Of a DNA stretch of 64,000 nucleotides, positions 13,060 through 24,604 are shown one piece after another (positions within the stretch are counted from its first letter, which is position 1; each line of letters starts with the position of its first letter). The DNA comes from Ceriagrion tenellum (lineage: Eukaryota; Arthropoda; Insecta; Odonata; Coenagrionidae). The notes under the pieces are model-generated. The model was not told where the DNA came from. It saw only the letters and a program-made list of their open reading frames with translations, and made no database searches. The stretch covers positions 147,025,941 to 147,089,940 of the forward strand of contig OY720636.1 of NCBI GenBank assembly GCA_963169105.1, read 5' to 3'. The translations under genes and the position numbers were made by a program.

Positions 13060-14885
13060 CCTGATTATCATCTCTCCGTGGCAGAGTGGGAGAGATGCAC
13101 ACATTGCCGGTGAGAGTGGCTAACGAAGGCTGAGACCGAGTATCCCCCTGTTTAAGGGTACCACCTTCTACCTAGGGCCAACGTCCTTAAAGGACAGATG
13201 AGCGGGTAGAAGGAAGGGCACCCTCTTGTCCTTGGGATGGGAAACTATCCCTAAAGGCGGATGGACCTCTGGGTCAACGCCATTGGGTGGAGAAGTAAAG
13301 GGGAAACCATTCCATTACAAATCCTATTGGACATCCTATGCCGGAATGTCTGGAGTTAGCGAGTGATTATGCAGTATAAGAGTTTCCGTAGTAATAGATT
13401 CCCATTTGAATCTCCGGGAACAACAAGAGGGAACAACAAGAGGCTACAAAGGAAAAAAAGTCGTTTGTAAAGAACCGCAACAGTGAATGCAAGATCTTTG
13501 AGAGGGATTGAAAAATTAGAACATTAAAAACTAGAAATGAATAGAATTAAAGTGAAAATCGTTGAGATAAGTACGGTCAGGTGGCCTAATTATGACGACT
13601 TCTGGAGTGAGGAGAATAGGAACTCAGGAAATCAAGAAGGAAGTGGAGGGGTTGGTACTGTTTTGAACAAGAAAATGGCCCAATACATTTGCAACACTTG
13701 AGGATTTAGTGAGAGGATAATAACAATGATTGAAATAAGAAATGAGCCAAGAAATATAGTTTTGATTCAGGTTTGTATGCTTACGCTAAATTGTCCAAAT
13801 CATCAGGTGGAAGATATTTATGAACAAATTGAGGAAGTTCTCATGAAATTGGACCAACGAGACAACCTCGTGATTTTAGGTGACTGGAACGCGAAGGTAG
13901 GGTAAGGCAAAGAGAAAAATATAACCGAAGATTACGGGCTTGGAAAGAGGATTGAGAGAGGAACTAGACTTCTTGAGTTCTACCAATCACATAACCTTGT
14001 CATTGCCAACTCACTTTTCGGCAGCTTAAAAGAAGAAGATACACTTGATCAATACCTGGGGGTGGAGAACGATATCAGATGCATTGTATCTAGGTAAGGA
14101 AAGAATTAGATTTTTAAGAATTAGATTAAAATAGCTAAAACTTTCCAGGTGCGGATATTGATTCTTACCATACTCCTGCCCCTATGAAAATCAAAATGCG
14201 TCAAAAAAATAAACAAGTAAATCAATGAAATAATAAATAAAATTACGCAAAAAATAGGGATAACAGTGAAATCCAAGAGCTCTTAAAAGATATAGCAAAT
14301 GAAGGAAAAATTGCGAATACATAAATTGAATAGAAGAAAACAGAAAAGTATTCAAAGAAAAAAATTAAGCTTCCAAGTCATGCCTCGGGAAGAGAGATAA
14401 GATCCCATACAAACCTTGGATAACGGATGATATTCTCCATATGATCAATGAAAGAAAGAGATTAAAAGTAATAAAACACTTGAGTCGATGAAATTCCAGA
14501 AGAAATTATAAAATCTATCGGCACAAAGACTGCCTCTTTGATATGATCTTTTCGATGTTCAACAAAGGAATAGTGCCCCATGACTTTGAGAAAATACAAT
14601 AATATCCATTCTCAAGAAGAGAGAGAAGAACAGAACGGAAATTGGAAGGAGTATAGCACCCTCAGCCATGTCGCATACATCAAAGATACTGACAAGAATA
14701 ATATACAATCGAAAAGAAAAGGATATCGAAGAAAATCCACAGTAGGACCAATTTGGCTTCAGAGGAAATGCGGTACACGTGAGCTCATTTTGGCCTTGAG
14801 ACTAAATGAGGAAAAAATGATGACTCTTAACAAAATTTTTGGCTCTGTTTCTTGATAGTCCATTTTCAATTACGTTTTTCCACAT
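13060..14885 (+). pseudogene. RTE-like LINE: 5'UTR, endonuclease and N-terminal RT, decayed
   Basis: The longest RTE-like copy in the window. Its 5' part (13130-13440) resembles a LINE leader known from many arthropods, with CTTGGGATGGGAAACT and GAATCTCCGGGA segments. An apurinic-type endonuclease follows: VRWPNYDD near 13580, NLVILGDWNAKVG near 13866-13904 (the catalytic GDxN motif), then GLGKRIERGTRLLEF and HNLVIANSLF up to about 14020. After a degenerate linker, the RT start is seen at 14540-14850: GIVPHDFEK, SKILTRIIYN, QFGFRGN, and LFLDSPF at the first catalytic Asp region. Stops and frameshifts occur throughout. The palm with FADD, the thumb and the 3' end are lost. The clade call (RTE/BovB-like rather than CR1) comes from motif style and is not certain. 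Confidence 0.7.
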
Positions 14886-16239
14886 CTATTGAGGGATCAA
14901 ATAAGGAAGGTTACCGCCAATATTTATCGCCCAAGAGAAACCTTACTCGAGGTTTCACAGAAAAAATAAAAATTCAACGAAACGAATAAATGCATAGACT
15001 CTCTGTAGAATATCCAAAGCATTTTTGTACCATATTTATGTACTTATTTTATAATTGGCAGTAATTCATGAAATAATAGTGAGCAAAAGAGAGTCAATTT
15101 CGACGGTCGATGCATTCAAATACGATTATTAACATATTTCACAAATAAGAGCATGAAGATTTTTAGGCTGTTTATACTGAATAATAGATATACAATTAAT
15201 AAATGATTATATGATTAATACAGTTTATCATATATTAATAATATCCTTTCAATTATTGCTTTAATTAGCATTGATTAAAGTACTTAAATTGAGCGCCATT
15301 TATGCATTACATATGATGCATCACGTACACGGACACCAGAAAAAATTAGTTTTTAGGGCAGCCGCAACTTAAAATTTTATACTCCACTACGACAGAGGCA
15401 ATATTAATATTCAAAGTTGAAAGCTACACTCGAATTTCAAAAAAAGACCAATGAATACTATTATTTAGGCTACGCGCTATAAGTAGCCGACTAATTGTAT
15501 TGGCCTTGCCAGCGCACCTCATAGAAAATAAATAATACGGTCTTTAGAACCCTACATCACTATGAAATTTCGGCATATAGGTGCAAAATTTGTATGCAAC
15601 GTTCAGCTATATTCAAGAACCAGAATTACAGCAACTTTTCAATTTAATCTGACCATAAATGAACCATTTCACGGACAACAGGCTCCTTATTGCACAACCA
15701 ACTCCTCAGATTAAGCTCTAAAATATTTATATAAACTTCCATTAGAAATGATAGTAGACTTCATTTTTATCATTTTCAGGCTTTTTTACCAAAGAAAACT
15801 AGACATAATGGTTATCGGAACTCCAGAAAAATTTCATAATAAATTACCTATATGAAATGACTGATATTGAATGAAATAGAAATACAATTCTGTACAGAAG
15901 CATTTAAAAGTAATAAACAGCCTGATTGATGGCACCACTAACGCAGCTTTCTGATTAGTTCTAGCACAGAATTAACTCACAAAACTTCCATTTACACTCT
16001 ACAATGAGGCGATTTAAGCAATATATGTGTCGCAGAGGGACTACTGAAAAAAATTGGAGAGTGTGATTCAAGGGAAAGCAGAAGTCAGGAAGATGGAAGG
16101 GTTGAACGGAGGGTGCAGTTGGAGGAGGGGCGTGGAGAGAGCTTGAGGTCTCCTGGCAACCTAGCAAGAAAGTAATGAAAATTTTAAAGAGTCTAGTCGC
16201 TCTGCGGCGAAGGAGAAGATGAAAAACAACACCTGGATT
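14886..16239. other. gene-free AT-rich stretch
   Basis: No coding, RNA or repeat signal beyond AT-rich low complexity (for example 15180-15250). Confidence 0.45.
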
Positions 16240-16640
16240 CATGACCAGGCAAGAGCGCAGCCGAAATCTCCGCGGGCTTAATTACCGAGCGCTTTTATCC
16301 GCAGCGAGGACTCATAAAAATGCATGATTCACCCGAGGGCGCTTGGTGTAGCGGACACCTCGGTGACAGACCGGAGACCGCCAATGCGCTGCGCAGCCGC
16401 GGAGCGAATACGCATACGACTGAGAGGTTTTTTTTATACTCAAGAGCGAGATCTTTCGCGTCTCCAGGAGAAAGTCTCACAACAATGCGGTGGCAAGGCA
16501 GTGCTCTCGAAAGTCGCGAGTAGTAGGAAGACGTTCGATGATCGCAAAGCAAAGGAAGAGAAGACAAGGAAGGCAAAGGCCCGATCTATTAGGTGTAAGC
16601 TAGGGAAATGTCATAAAGAGACATAAAATCATGTCCTCTT
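16240..16640. other. GC-rich, CpG-containing patch
   Basis: The composition jumps to GC-rich with many CpG dinucleotides, notably 16255-16420. At 16340-16376 there is CGCTTGGTGTAGCGGACACC followed by a GGTGACAGACCGGAGACC-like block. This looks like the left half of a tRNA-type A-box region, but no B box follows. A 100-codon frame on the plus strand (16324-16626) has a lysine- and arginine-rich end and no recognisable domain. It may be a CpG island, an unmethylated 5' exon or a broken SINE; the evidence does not separate these. Confidence 0.3.
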
Positions 16641-17095
16641 CCCTGTGCCCTGAGGCTATACCTTCGGCACAAGCAGATGAAGGGTTTCAACCTTTAAATA
16701 TGGAGGGCTTTAGGAAAGGAAGCGAATCGAGTATTTATAAAGCCAAGATATCTCCGTAGAAGTTATTGATTAATAATCATGACTTAGCATTGGACGTCAT
16801 AAAATAATTACTCTCCTGCAAAATCGTTCATTTTTCCCCGAGAGACGCCCTCGAAAATTTCTCTTCTGCCATCGTCCGGCGTTAGTCGCATCGCTCGTCA
16901 TGAAATCTCATTAATTTCAATTTGGTCCACTTCAGACTACTACAAAATTAAATAAAGAAATGCTTATGAAATCAGCTATATTTCTATCATCGCTCCCTTA
17001 ACGTCATTCCTAATATCTCTCTCAAAATGGTTAACGCTTTCTCGGCTAATTGTTGGAAAGATGCTAGGACAAATAAATTCCATCTATGGTTTCAC
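16641..17095. other. gene-free stretch
   Basis: Nothing recognisable before the DNA transposon that follows. Confidence 0.4.
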
Positions 17096-17098
17096 TTA

Positions 17099-17124
17099 GG
17101 GCCGGTTTACCCATCTCCGGGTAA
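17099..17124 (+). repeat. left terminal inverted repeat
   Basis: Starts GGGCCGGTTTACCCATCTCC and pairs with 18952-18977 at 23 of 26 positions. Confidence 0.85.
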
Positions 17125-17923
17125 ACTTCCCGGTAACTATCCGCCGGATATTGCTACCCGCCGAATAAATCTTATGTGCCGTTTATCAATCATATTTTAT
17201 CCGCCGGATAGTTACCCGATAGAAAGATGTGGCAACGCTGGTATTAACAACTCAGAGTGAACGTGAATTTTGAAGCGACCGTTGTGATTGGCCAATGAAT
17301 GCTCTGAAAAAGAGAATTCCGATATTCGCCAGGCTCGGCACGAGCTCGTGAAGGATATGAGTGCGTACATGTAGTGTATTTTGCTGCCGTATAACAAAGA
17401 ACTATTTCACGGTCGTATCTTAAGTATTTGTTTGGCAAAGATTGCCTGAAGCGCGAGGTTAATCTCAGAATATTGTTTCAAAGTCGTTAAACGTATGACT
17501 GCACATGGTGACTTTATTTAGGGTTGTTCAACGTTAGTGTAAGAACGATACGATATCATTTCATGCCGAAGACTCAGTGGCTTCTGTGTCTGTTTCTTTC
17601 TGCTAAAAGTTGGTGTCTACTCTTTCACTTGTTTTGAATGCCGTTTTCAGTGTTTAAATATTTCATGTGAATAATCAACGTGAAACGATACAGATAGATG
17701 AAAATCTGTGAACCCAAAATTAATTTTAGGTGTTGAATTTACCTCTTTACGGAGCTTCTGAGTGTGTTGAAATAACATGTACTACTGGGATGTAAATAAA
17801 AATGGTAGAAATGAGCCTTCTAAGGCTATCGTTAAACTGTTATTACACTTTTTCTCTACTTACTGAGTGGATATTTTTACGATGACCACTAGTTCAAGAA
17901 CTCTGACTCAGGTCACCTGACTT

Positions 17924-17967
17924 GACACTCAGGTCACCTGATGATGACCTGAGTGTCGAAACCTAGG
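17924..17967 (+). ncRNA. hammerhead-like motif (copy 1) in a perfect hairpin
   Basis: GACACTCAGGTCA and TGACCTGAGTGTC form perfect 13-bp arms around the 8-base loop CCTGATGA. Read as a hammerhead core, the order is CTGATGA, one extra T, a helix II of GAC...GTC, GAAA, then ACC-TA-GGT as a tiny helix III, and A at the cleavage position. Helix I is not supported, since only one base pair forms. The long hairpin competes with the hammerhead fold, so activity is doubtful. The shared architecture with the copies at 29.9, 33.7 and 47.1 kb is the main evidence. Confidence 0.45.
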
Positions 17968-18951
17968 TAGGGGAAGGAAAATAAAATTACGGAAAAATCA
18001 AGTTTATTCATTGTTTTATCCAATACGTACGTTATTTGTCGGAGTTTGTTTTGGTAGTAATAGACATTAAGACGTCCAGCTCTGTTTACATTCACTTTTT
18101 AGCGTTTTTACGAATCTTAAGTACTCTTAAGGACTTTTCATTGTTAATTAAAATTAATGAATACCATTGCGGTGGTCTGAATATAAAATAATTTGCCACA
18201 GAATTTCTCTGCGCAACTTTGTTTGTTGATATATCTGACTGCCGAGCATTTGTGAGCGCAATTCGCAGTTGTTGAGGGATCTTTAAATCATGAAGCTAGA
18301 AAGTTACATCCCTTCACGTAACGATTTGATTGCGTTAAACTAATAAACTAAAGACTTTAAATATGAAATAAAGCAAAATGGTGCTCTAGAAGACCATAAA
18401 GTGAATGTATTCATACCGTCGGTACCAAGTCGGTGACCATGAAATACCGTCACTATCGCGCATTCCCAAATTTTTCAGGGGCTTCACGATGATTTCGTAC
18501 AATTACATCATCTTTAATCGACTTAAAAATGAACTTTGATGCTTCAAATGTATTTAAAGGAAAAGCACCATGAGCATTCCATTCATTAAATATTCAAATT
18601 CGTTTTCATTTCGTAGTATTGTAAACAGGAGACATGAGAAATTTGAAAGGCTATATAATTTAAAAAATTACGGCGATTGATGCCACGAATTTCTCTCAGA
18701 ACAGTTACACCACCAATAACTAGGATTACTGAAAAAGAATTACACGATAAAATATAGATTTGTGTCCAAAATAACAGTTTAAACATGCCAGATGATTGCG
18801 GCAGACATCTTGAAAATGGGTTTATCCTCCGGATAAAAATGTATCCGGAGGAAGAAGTAGCGGGTAAATTTATTCGGCGGATAAAGCTTAAACGACGGTG
18901 GATAAACGCCGGTTTACCCGGAGGATAAGCTTTCCACCGGATAAAATTGCG

Positions 18952-18977
18952 TTGCCCGGAGATGGATAAACCGGCTC
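18952..18977 (-). repeat. right terminal inverted repeat
   Basis: Reverse complement starts GAGCCGGTTTATCCATCTCC. It differs from the left TIR at three positions. Confidence 0.85.
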
Positions 18978-18980
18978 TTA

Positions 18981-19530
18981 GTACCATAAATATACCCTTT
19001 CAAAGTCAAGGAGGAGATATTGAATAGGTACATGTTATTGATTAAGTCAATCAGTGATTCGTTCTCGGCTAATTACTCGGCAAGAAATGAATCATGTTCT
19101 ATTCACGAACTCATGCTATGAAATACTATCCATATAAGGCAATATATATCCTCAGAAGTAAGGAAAGATTCGTCATTTTGCTCAGTAACAAGGAAATTTT
19201 ATAGTACCCAATAACTTTTCAGAATAGTTCCTATTGTTAAAAGCCGATCAACATAGCGCAAGATGTTGTACAGACTACTTCTACTTTATGTGTACAAGCA
19301 CATAATTTTAGATGGAATTAATGGTTGAAATTCTTGTTAAGTAGAAAGTCTATTGTTGGCTAAAAGCAGGCCTATGAGACTGCAAGTTGCTTTCAAACCG
19401 TATAGTGGTAGACGGCACTCGTTTTATCCATTGTTAAGAGCCGATTGACCATTACGGATTTGAACGTGGCTACAAATGTTGCCGCAGCTGCAGCGGTAAA
19501 TGGTTAATTACTTATACAGTGTAGGGATTG
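18981..19530. other. gene-free stretch
   Basis: No coding signal or repeat recognised. Confidence 0.4.
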
Positions 19531-19532
19531 CA

Positions 19533-19764
19533 GGAATCGGATGAGGTGCATTTTGTCGAGTGTGGATCTGGAGAAGAGAGCGGGAGGAAGGGAGGGAGGG
19601 AGAGGAATAGGGGCTGCTGCAGCAACGGCTGAGGTTTCAGGACGGGCATTTCGCAATTCCTTGCAGATACTAGAAGATCAATTCAGTGGACTACTGAAGC
19701 TTGTGATGGACAATATTGAGCGGGAAGACACACCGATAAGAGACGCCGATTCTCCCAAGAGGAG
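19533..19764 (+). CDS. candidate host-gene exon, product unknown
   Basis: An open frame starts with ATG at 19541 and runs 75 codons across the boundary. It reads directly into a near-consensus splice donor, AAGAGGAG/GTAAGT, with GT at 19765. An acceptor-like GGGATTGCAG ends at 19532, so this may be an internal exon or a first coding exon. The N-terminal half is low-complexity (Gly/Arg from a GGGA-rich tract, then an alanine run). The C-terminal half, from about residue 33, reads like ordinary protein: RAFRNSLQILEDQFSGLLKL, then an acidic stretch ending SPKRR. This part may form an amphipathic helix. I do not recognise the family and no partner exon was found within the window. The good donor and non-repetitive composition favour a real exon; a chance frame is the alternative. 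Confidence 0.4.
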
Positions 19765-19765
19765 G

Positions 19766-22700
19766 TAAGTTATGACACTGTCACGACACTGCTTAAATAT
19801 TCCAAAATCATTTTCAACGTGGATTTTTATTTAAATGATCATTATAATTATTAACTCCAGATGAACTCCCACATGGTGGTTTCCGGCGACAGGGGAGGAT
19901 AATCGGCACAAGTAATAAAAACTAAACGCAATTGTATGCTTGTCTGAGCGATATTAGAGCAGGTTCTGTTTTTTGTTCAGCCACTTGGACAACCGCAAAA
20001 GGCTTCATAAAGTTTTCCATTTTACTCGGTACAATTTTACTTATAACGAGATTTCATGTGCGAGTTTGTACCAATAAGTGCACCGTGTCAAACGGGGTTT
20101 ATCCATACAGTTTAATCGAATTTCACAAAATTACTGGGAAAGAAAATCCCATGCATTTTGAAATAAAGTACCTTTTTAAAATAATAAGTTACATGCAGAA
20201 ATTCATATAAGAATTTCATGGTTTGTATCTTTTGCGACGAGGTTTGGCTTAACTAAAGGTTCCTTTCAAGTTGACGCATTTCAGCGAAATGAAATGAAGA
20301 CTATAAAAAAGGAGAATTGATTTTCCCGAGTTTCTATTTCTTGCAAGTCTTCTGTGGCTTAACTGAGTGGCTTCCGGCTGGAGAATCGCGTGCAGAATAT
20401 AAGTAATAGAGCGGCTAAATGTATGTTAAAATGAAAATCAGTCAAAATCCCCATTTTTTTTCCATTTACAAGGCCCTATTTACCTATACTTTTTCTTTCT
20501 TCATTTAAGCGCACGTATGATGGGGAATAAATCGGAGAAAAGTGCACTTCGATTGTTTTTGGGAAATTCTGTGCATTTCAAATGGTTCTCGATAACTCGT
20601 TCCACCACGAGCAAAACTACGTCACAGTGAAATACCGAAGCAATTTGGCCCACCAAGTGAGATTTTCTTTACTTTGGAAGCTTGAGAGGCTGTATCACAC
20701 TCAATCAATTGTTATCTATTCGTCATGAGCAGCGACGAGGCGATAAAAGGCAAAGAACGGAGAATTTCAACGAGAAGTCTTCCCTTTCTCCATGACTTTA
20801 GTTTCAGTCCCACCCCATTGAATGCGCTGGCTCGCCCACTCACCCAACAATCGCTGTCGGGGACCACTCAGCCATGAGACATTCTGCGTTCATTTTCCAA
20901 ACAATAGGTATGCGAGAATTATGGGTAACTTTTTGCAATTTTTGTCGTTTTCAATATTTTTTTGAAAAATATTGAGTAGCAATCACGTGCAAAAAATCGA
21001 ACATATCCACTCTGCCTGATGTTTCTACCTCAGTATTCCTCTCCCAGAGATACGATCGAGGGAGTATTTGACCAAAAAAATAAAATGGTTACCATAGTCA
21101 TAAAAAATGCAAGGCTGGTTCTTCTAGAGATATTAATGAGATACCTCCCCGTAGAAAAACACACAAAAACAAAAATAGTAATGCACATAACAATTTATCT
21201 ACCAATCCTAAAATACAACTCCAAAAGTTCACCCATTATAACCTATACAGGTGGTAACTTAACTACAGCAGAAATGAAATTTTCGAGAAGTATGGCAAAT
21301 AATGCCAAAATAGACCTAAAAAGAAAGTCAAGGATTAGAGAAAAACTTTAGGAGGAGGAGTCACAAAATCTTGGAGTCCTATATGAGAAGATAGAAAGAA
21401 ACCAGATAATATGGTACGAACAATAATAGACTCGTAGATGATAGTTTCGGACCTAGTAGAATTTCACATGGTAAAGCCACATGGCTTTACCATGAGGAAT
21501 TGCAGCGCTAATGGTTAACATGATAAACCATTTGAAATTTCAGTGTTAATTCTTCCATCCCGATTAAAAGACTCCTAAAGAAATAACCGTGGGTTAAAAC
21601 ACATATAGGGAGAAGAAGAGGAATACCAAGAGAGAGAGACATGTACGGTAGCGATAAAAAAGTACGGAGGGAAAAGATAAAAGACGGAGTTGCAGTTATT
21701 CATGAAGGAGGATGTGGAAGGGGTTTGTAGAGTCTCCGACGGTATGAGGGGAAAATAGAAGTTTTTCTATAACTCCCTCATCGCAGTATTCCGATCGATT
21801 TCATAAACATCACTATCGTCCGAAGCTGCGGCAGTTCACACCACTTCATTTTGGTCGTCTTTAATCATAACTTTCTCCGTAGACTGCGGCAAAAATTCTC
21901 ATTGCCTCAATCCAGGAAAATATCAATATCGGATACCTCTCATTTTTTTTATTTTCTACCGTCACCACGAAACTATTGCTCTGGTTGAATTGAGAGTTGG
22001 ACGCGATACCTTTAGTCTATTCCAACTCCAAAAAATAAATATAAAACGATATATAATATATATTTATATAATAGAATAAATAATATAATCTATAATGCAA
22101 TATATATGAAATTCAATAATATTCGGAGTGTATTCAAATGAATAAGCTATAAATGGAAATAAAAATTTACTCCGTTTCGACTCAGAGCAATGAAGCTGCT
22201 CAGCGATGCGGAAAAAATTTCATTTCCAGGATATAATTTCACTAGAATCATTTTCCCACAGCTTTCAAGAAAAGCTTCCAGCTTCCTGCATCTAAGAAAA
22301 AATAAGATCATATTTTTTTTGGCCCTTAAAATTTTTCAGAGAAACGAATTAATCCCAAGAATGCCCCCATACAATGAGAGGAAAAATAATAAACTATTGG
22401 GTGTTATGAGTGTTGTCCAACGGTTTACGTCGACACAGCAAAACAGTTAAGTAAGAATTTGAGTTGACAAGTGACGACCAAATCTAACAAGATGAGGCGA
22501 GCGAGAGAGGGGGAGGGAGGGAATGAGAAAGAGGGAAGGGAGGATTGCCTCCTCATCGCAAAAACATGGTTGAAACTTCAAGAAAGTTTTCAAAAATTCT
22601 TTTCGTAAACCAACCACCAACCGAAGGCATTAAGGTTTGAGAGTAGGACATCACTGCTATAGATCCCTAGGAAACTCACCATGGTGAAAAAGTCTCATTT

Positions 22701-22769
22701 TTAAGTCGTGATAATTAACAAGATAAAGAAATATTGACCCAAATTCAGAGTCTATAACTTTTGACGCAA
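19766..22769. other. gene-free stretch, possible intron
   Basis: No exon recognised. It contains a palindrome at 21467-21494, AT-rich DNA at 22030-22110 and a GGGA-rich tract at 22500-22550. If the 19.5 kb exon is real, this would be its following intron. Confidence 0.4.
21467..21494. repeat. perfect palindromic hairpin
   Basis: CATGGTAAAGCCA and its exact reverse complement, 13-bp arms separated by CA. Confidence 0.85.
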
Positions 22770-23225
22770 TTTGAAACTTTTTGGAAACAGTTTGTGAAAA
22801 CATTCTGGTGGAGTGTGGCACTCTCAAGGATCGAAGGTATGGACCACTGGACAACTAGGCCAGAAGCTTACAACATTTTATGTAAAGGGAGATTGTTGTG
22901 GATCAAATGGACGGATAAAATTGTAAATGAAGATTTTATCATAAAAGGAGAATAAGGAAAGACTCATTAAATACTAAACAAGGAAAAAGATACAGATGTA
23001 TTGAGCACACCCTGACGCATAATACTTTTTATAGGAATATAATTAAATGAAAAACTGAGATAAAAGGCCTCATCGGAAGGCCAAGGGAATGATATAATAG
23101 GACACAATAAAGATGAAAGTACATAAGAGCTACCTGGGAGTAAAGCAACTAGCATAGAATGATGGAGAACTGCGGTCAACCAATCATAGGACTGAAGGAC
23201 CAATTAATATATGCAATTTTGACCT
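22770..23225 (+). pseudogene. RTE-like LINE, C-terminal region and 3' end
   Basis: Plus translation shows the post-RT region: WSVALSRIEGMDHWT near 22813 (the usual W-S-V-A-L-Y-G-x-E-x-W), KWTDKIVNEDFI near 22908, IEHTLTHNTF near 23000 (GH-x-LRH), and a GRPRE-like segment near 23078. The family's 3' terminus follows: AACTAGCATAGAATG, then CTGCGGTCAACCAATC, ending GGACTGAAGGACCAATTA near 23210. The copies at 35040-35515, 45415-45672 and 58275-58395 share this terminus. Stops break the frame repeatedly and the catalytic RT core is absent here. Confidence 0.65.
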
Positions 23226-23493
23226 TGAACCCTATTAAAGTCAAGGTAGCTTTTAGCTGCTGAGAATATTCGATAATTTGAGATAAATAACATCTCTACA
23301 AAAGTTACTCAATTAGTTGACCAATCAAAGAATGGACTGAGAAATACTTATCTACAATCCATACATCCTGTTATTACGTAGTAGTGGGTGAAATTTGACG
23401 GTCCACTAAATTCTGGGAAATAAGAGACTACAATCATGATGGCTTATGGGATTGCTTCCACGTTGTGTCATTTTTTTTTCGACAGTCGAAGTA

Positions 23494-23541
23494 CTTTGAC
23501 CTGAAGAAGCGAGCTGGAACGCTCGCTTCTTCAGGTCAAAG
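23494..23541. repeat. perfect 21-bp inverted repeat (hairpin)
   Basis: CTTTGACCTGAAGAAGCGAGC is repeated as its exact reverse complement after a 6-base loop (TGGAAC). The CCTGAAGA at the base recalls the hammerhead-like motif copies, but no GAAAC or helix III follows. Confidence 0.85.
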
Positions 23542-23839
23542 GGAGATTGTTGTGGAGGTTAAAGGTCATTAAATTGAGGGGCGGTTAGATTAAATTCAAT
23601 AAATGTTTGAATTTTGGCAGGTTTTGGCTAACCTTTTTCTCTTCCCCCCAGGGACCAGAAACGTGACATAGAACTATACTAAGCTATTTGATGCATTTCC
23701 AAAGCATTTACGCCAAAGCATTAGTATGAGCAATTATTTGAGGGACTCACAGTTATCATCAGCAAATATACCTGTAGAGAGGCATTAAACGCCAGCGGTA
23801 ACTAAAAAATCAAAACTACCGAGGCATATTGAATTTACA

Positions 23840-24600
23840 CAATGGATTATCACAAAGTAAAGCCCAAAACCATTGAACCTACCAGCGGTAACTGGAATCA
23901 CAATGGAAAAAATACTTAGAGGTCAAAAACTCACTTACAGGAAAAGCTCAGGACTAGGCAATATCCCGAATGAACTACTTTCATATGGAGGACAGCTCCT
24001 TGCCGAACAATTAATAAGAATAATGAGTATTATTCTCGTCCACCTCCAAATTTCGATTGAAGGGAGAACTAGCAGCAACATTCTTAGGTTTATGAATGGA
24101 AAAAATGAAATGCAGAAAAAAATATGGAGGTACAAGCTTGCTCATTACATCTCTAAAATTATTCAGAAAATGATAATTAATAAAATAGACTTTATAATAT
24201 TCACTCAAATTGACAACGACGGTTTAGTTCTGGAAGATATTCTAAGGATGCAGACTTCGCACTAAGGCACACAGCAGAAAATTTAACCGAAAAAATGAAT
24301 CTGGATAAACGATATTTATAGAAGTAGAAAAGGCCATCAAACGGGAACCGTTGAGAGATGCTTCAATGAATTTCAGTGGACAGTGATTGCATCTCTCCTA
24401 CTTGTAAACAGGCAAGAAAAACATAACCTGATAAGGTTTATACAAATAAATACACTACTTATAACAAAAAAGAAAAATCTGAAGAGGAGCAAACCTTTTA
24501 GAAAGAGAAAACCTGCATGATGACTCATAAAGCCCACTGCTGTTCAACATCGTCATAGAGAGGATAAAATCAAATTCATAAGGAGTATAATATTGGAAGC
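23840..24600 (+). pseudogene. RTE-like LINE, N-terminal RT fragment
   Basis: A 130-codon open frame (23873-24265) begins with VTGITMEKILRGQKL and SSGLGNIPNELLSYGG. This matches the RT entry segment of RTE-like elements (the E-E-I-x-x-A-L and KSPG-x-D-x-IPNELLK pattern). The next stretch, HYISKIIQKMIINKIDF, fits the segment before the QFGFR motif. Near 24530-24570 a second frame gives SPLLFNIVIERI, the motif around RT block 4/5. The catalytic FADD block is not found. The fragment lies downstream of a C-terminal piece of the same family (22770-23225), so the two cannot be one colinear element. Confidence 0.6.
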
Positions 24601-24604
24601 TATA

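Larger units (their letters stand above)
17096..18980. mobile_element. TIR DNA transposon, PIF/Harbinger-like, non-autonomous
   Basis: A 1.88 kb unit (17099-18977) is flanked on both sides by TTA (17096-17098 and 18978-18980), with terminal inverted repeats that start GGGCCGGTTTACCC on the left and GAGCCGGTTTATCC on the right. They agree at 23 of 26 positions. A 3-bp TWA target duplication and GG-starting TIRs are the PIF/Harbinger hallmark. Both subterminal zones hold several imperfect copies of the palindrome TATCCGCCGGATA, in both orientations, a plausible transposase binding array. No transposase frame is visible; the 133-codon minus frame at the right end only reads through the subterminal repeats. 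The element is therefore non-autonomous. A hammerhead-like hairpin lies inside at 17924-17967. Confidence 0.75.

Noticed and set aside
16330..16380. tRNA A-box-like GGTGTAGCGGACACC
   Set aside because: No B box at the expected distance; kept only as part of a GC-rich patch.
18586..18987. 133-codon minus frame
   Set aside because: It reads through the subterminal palindromes and TIR of the DNA transposon (repeated FIRRIN-like peptide) and is not a transposase.
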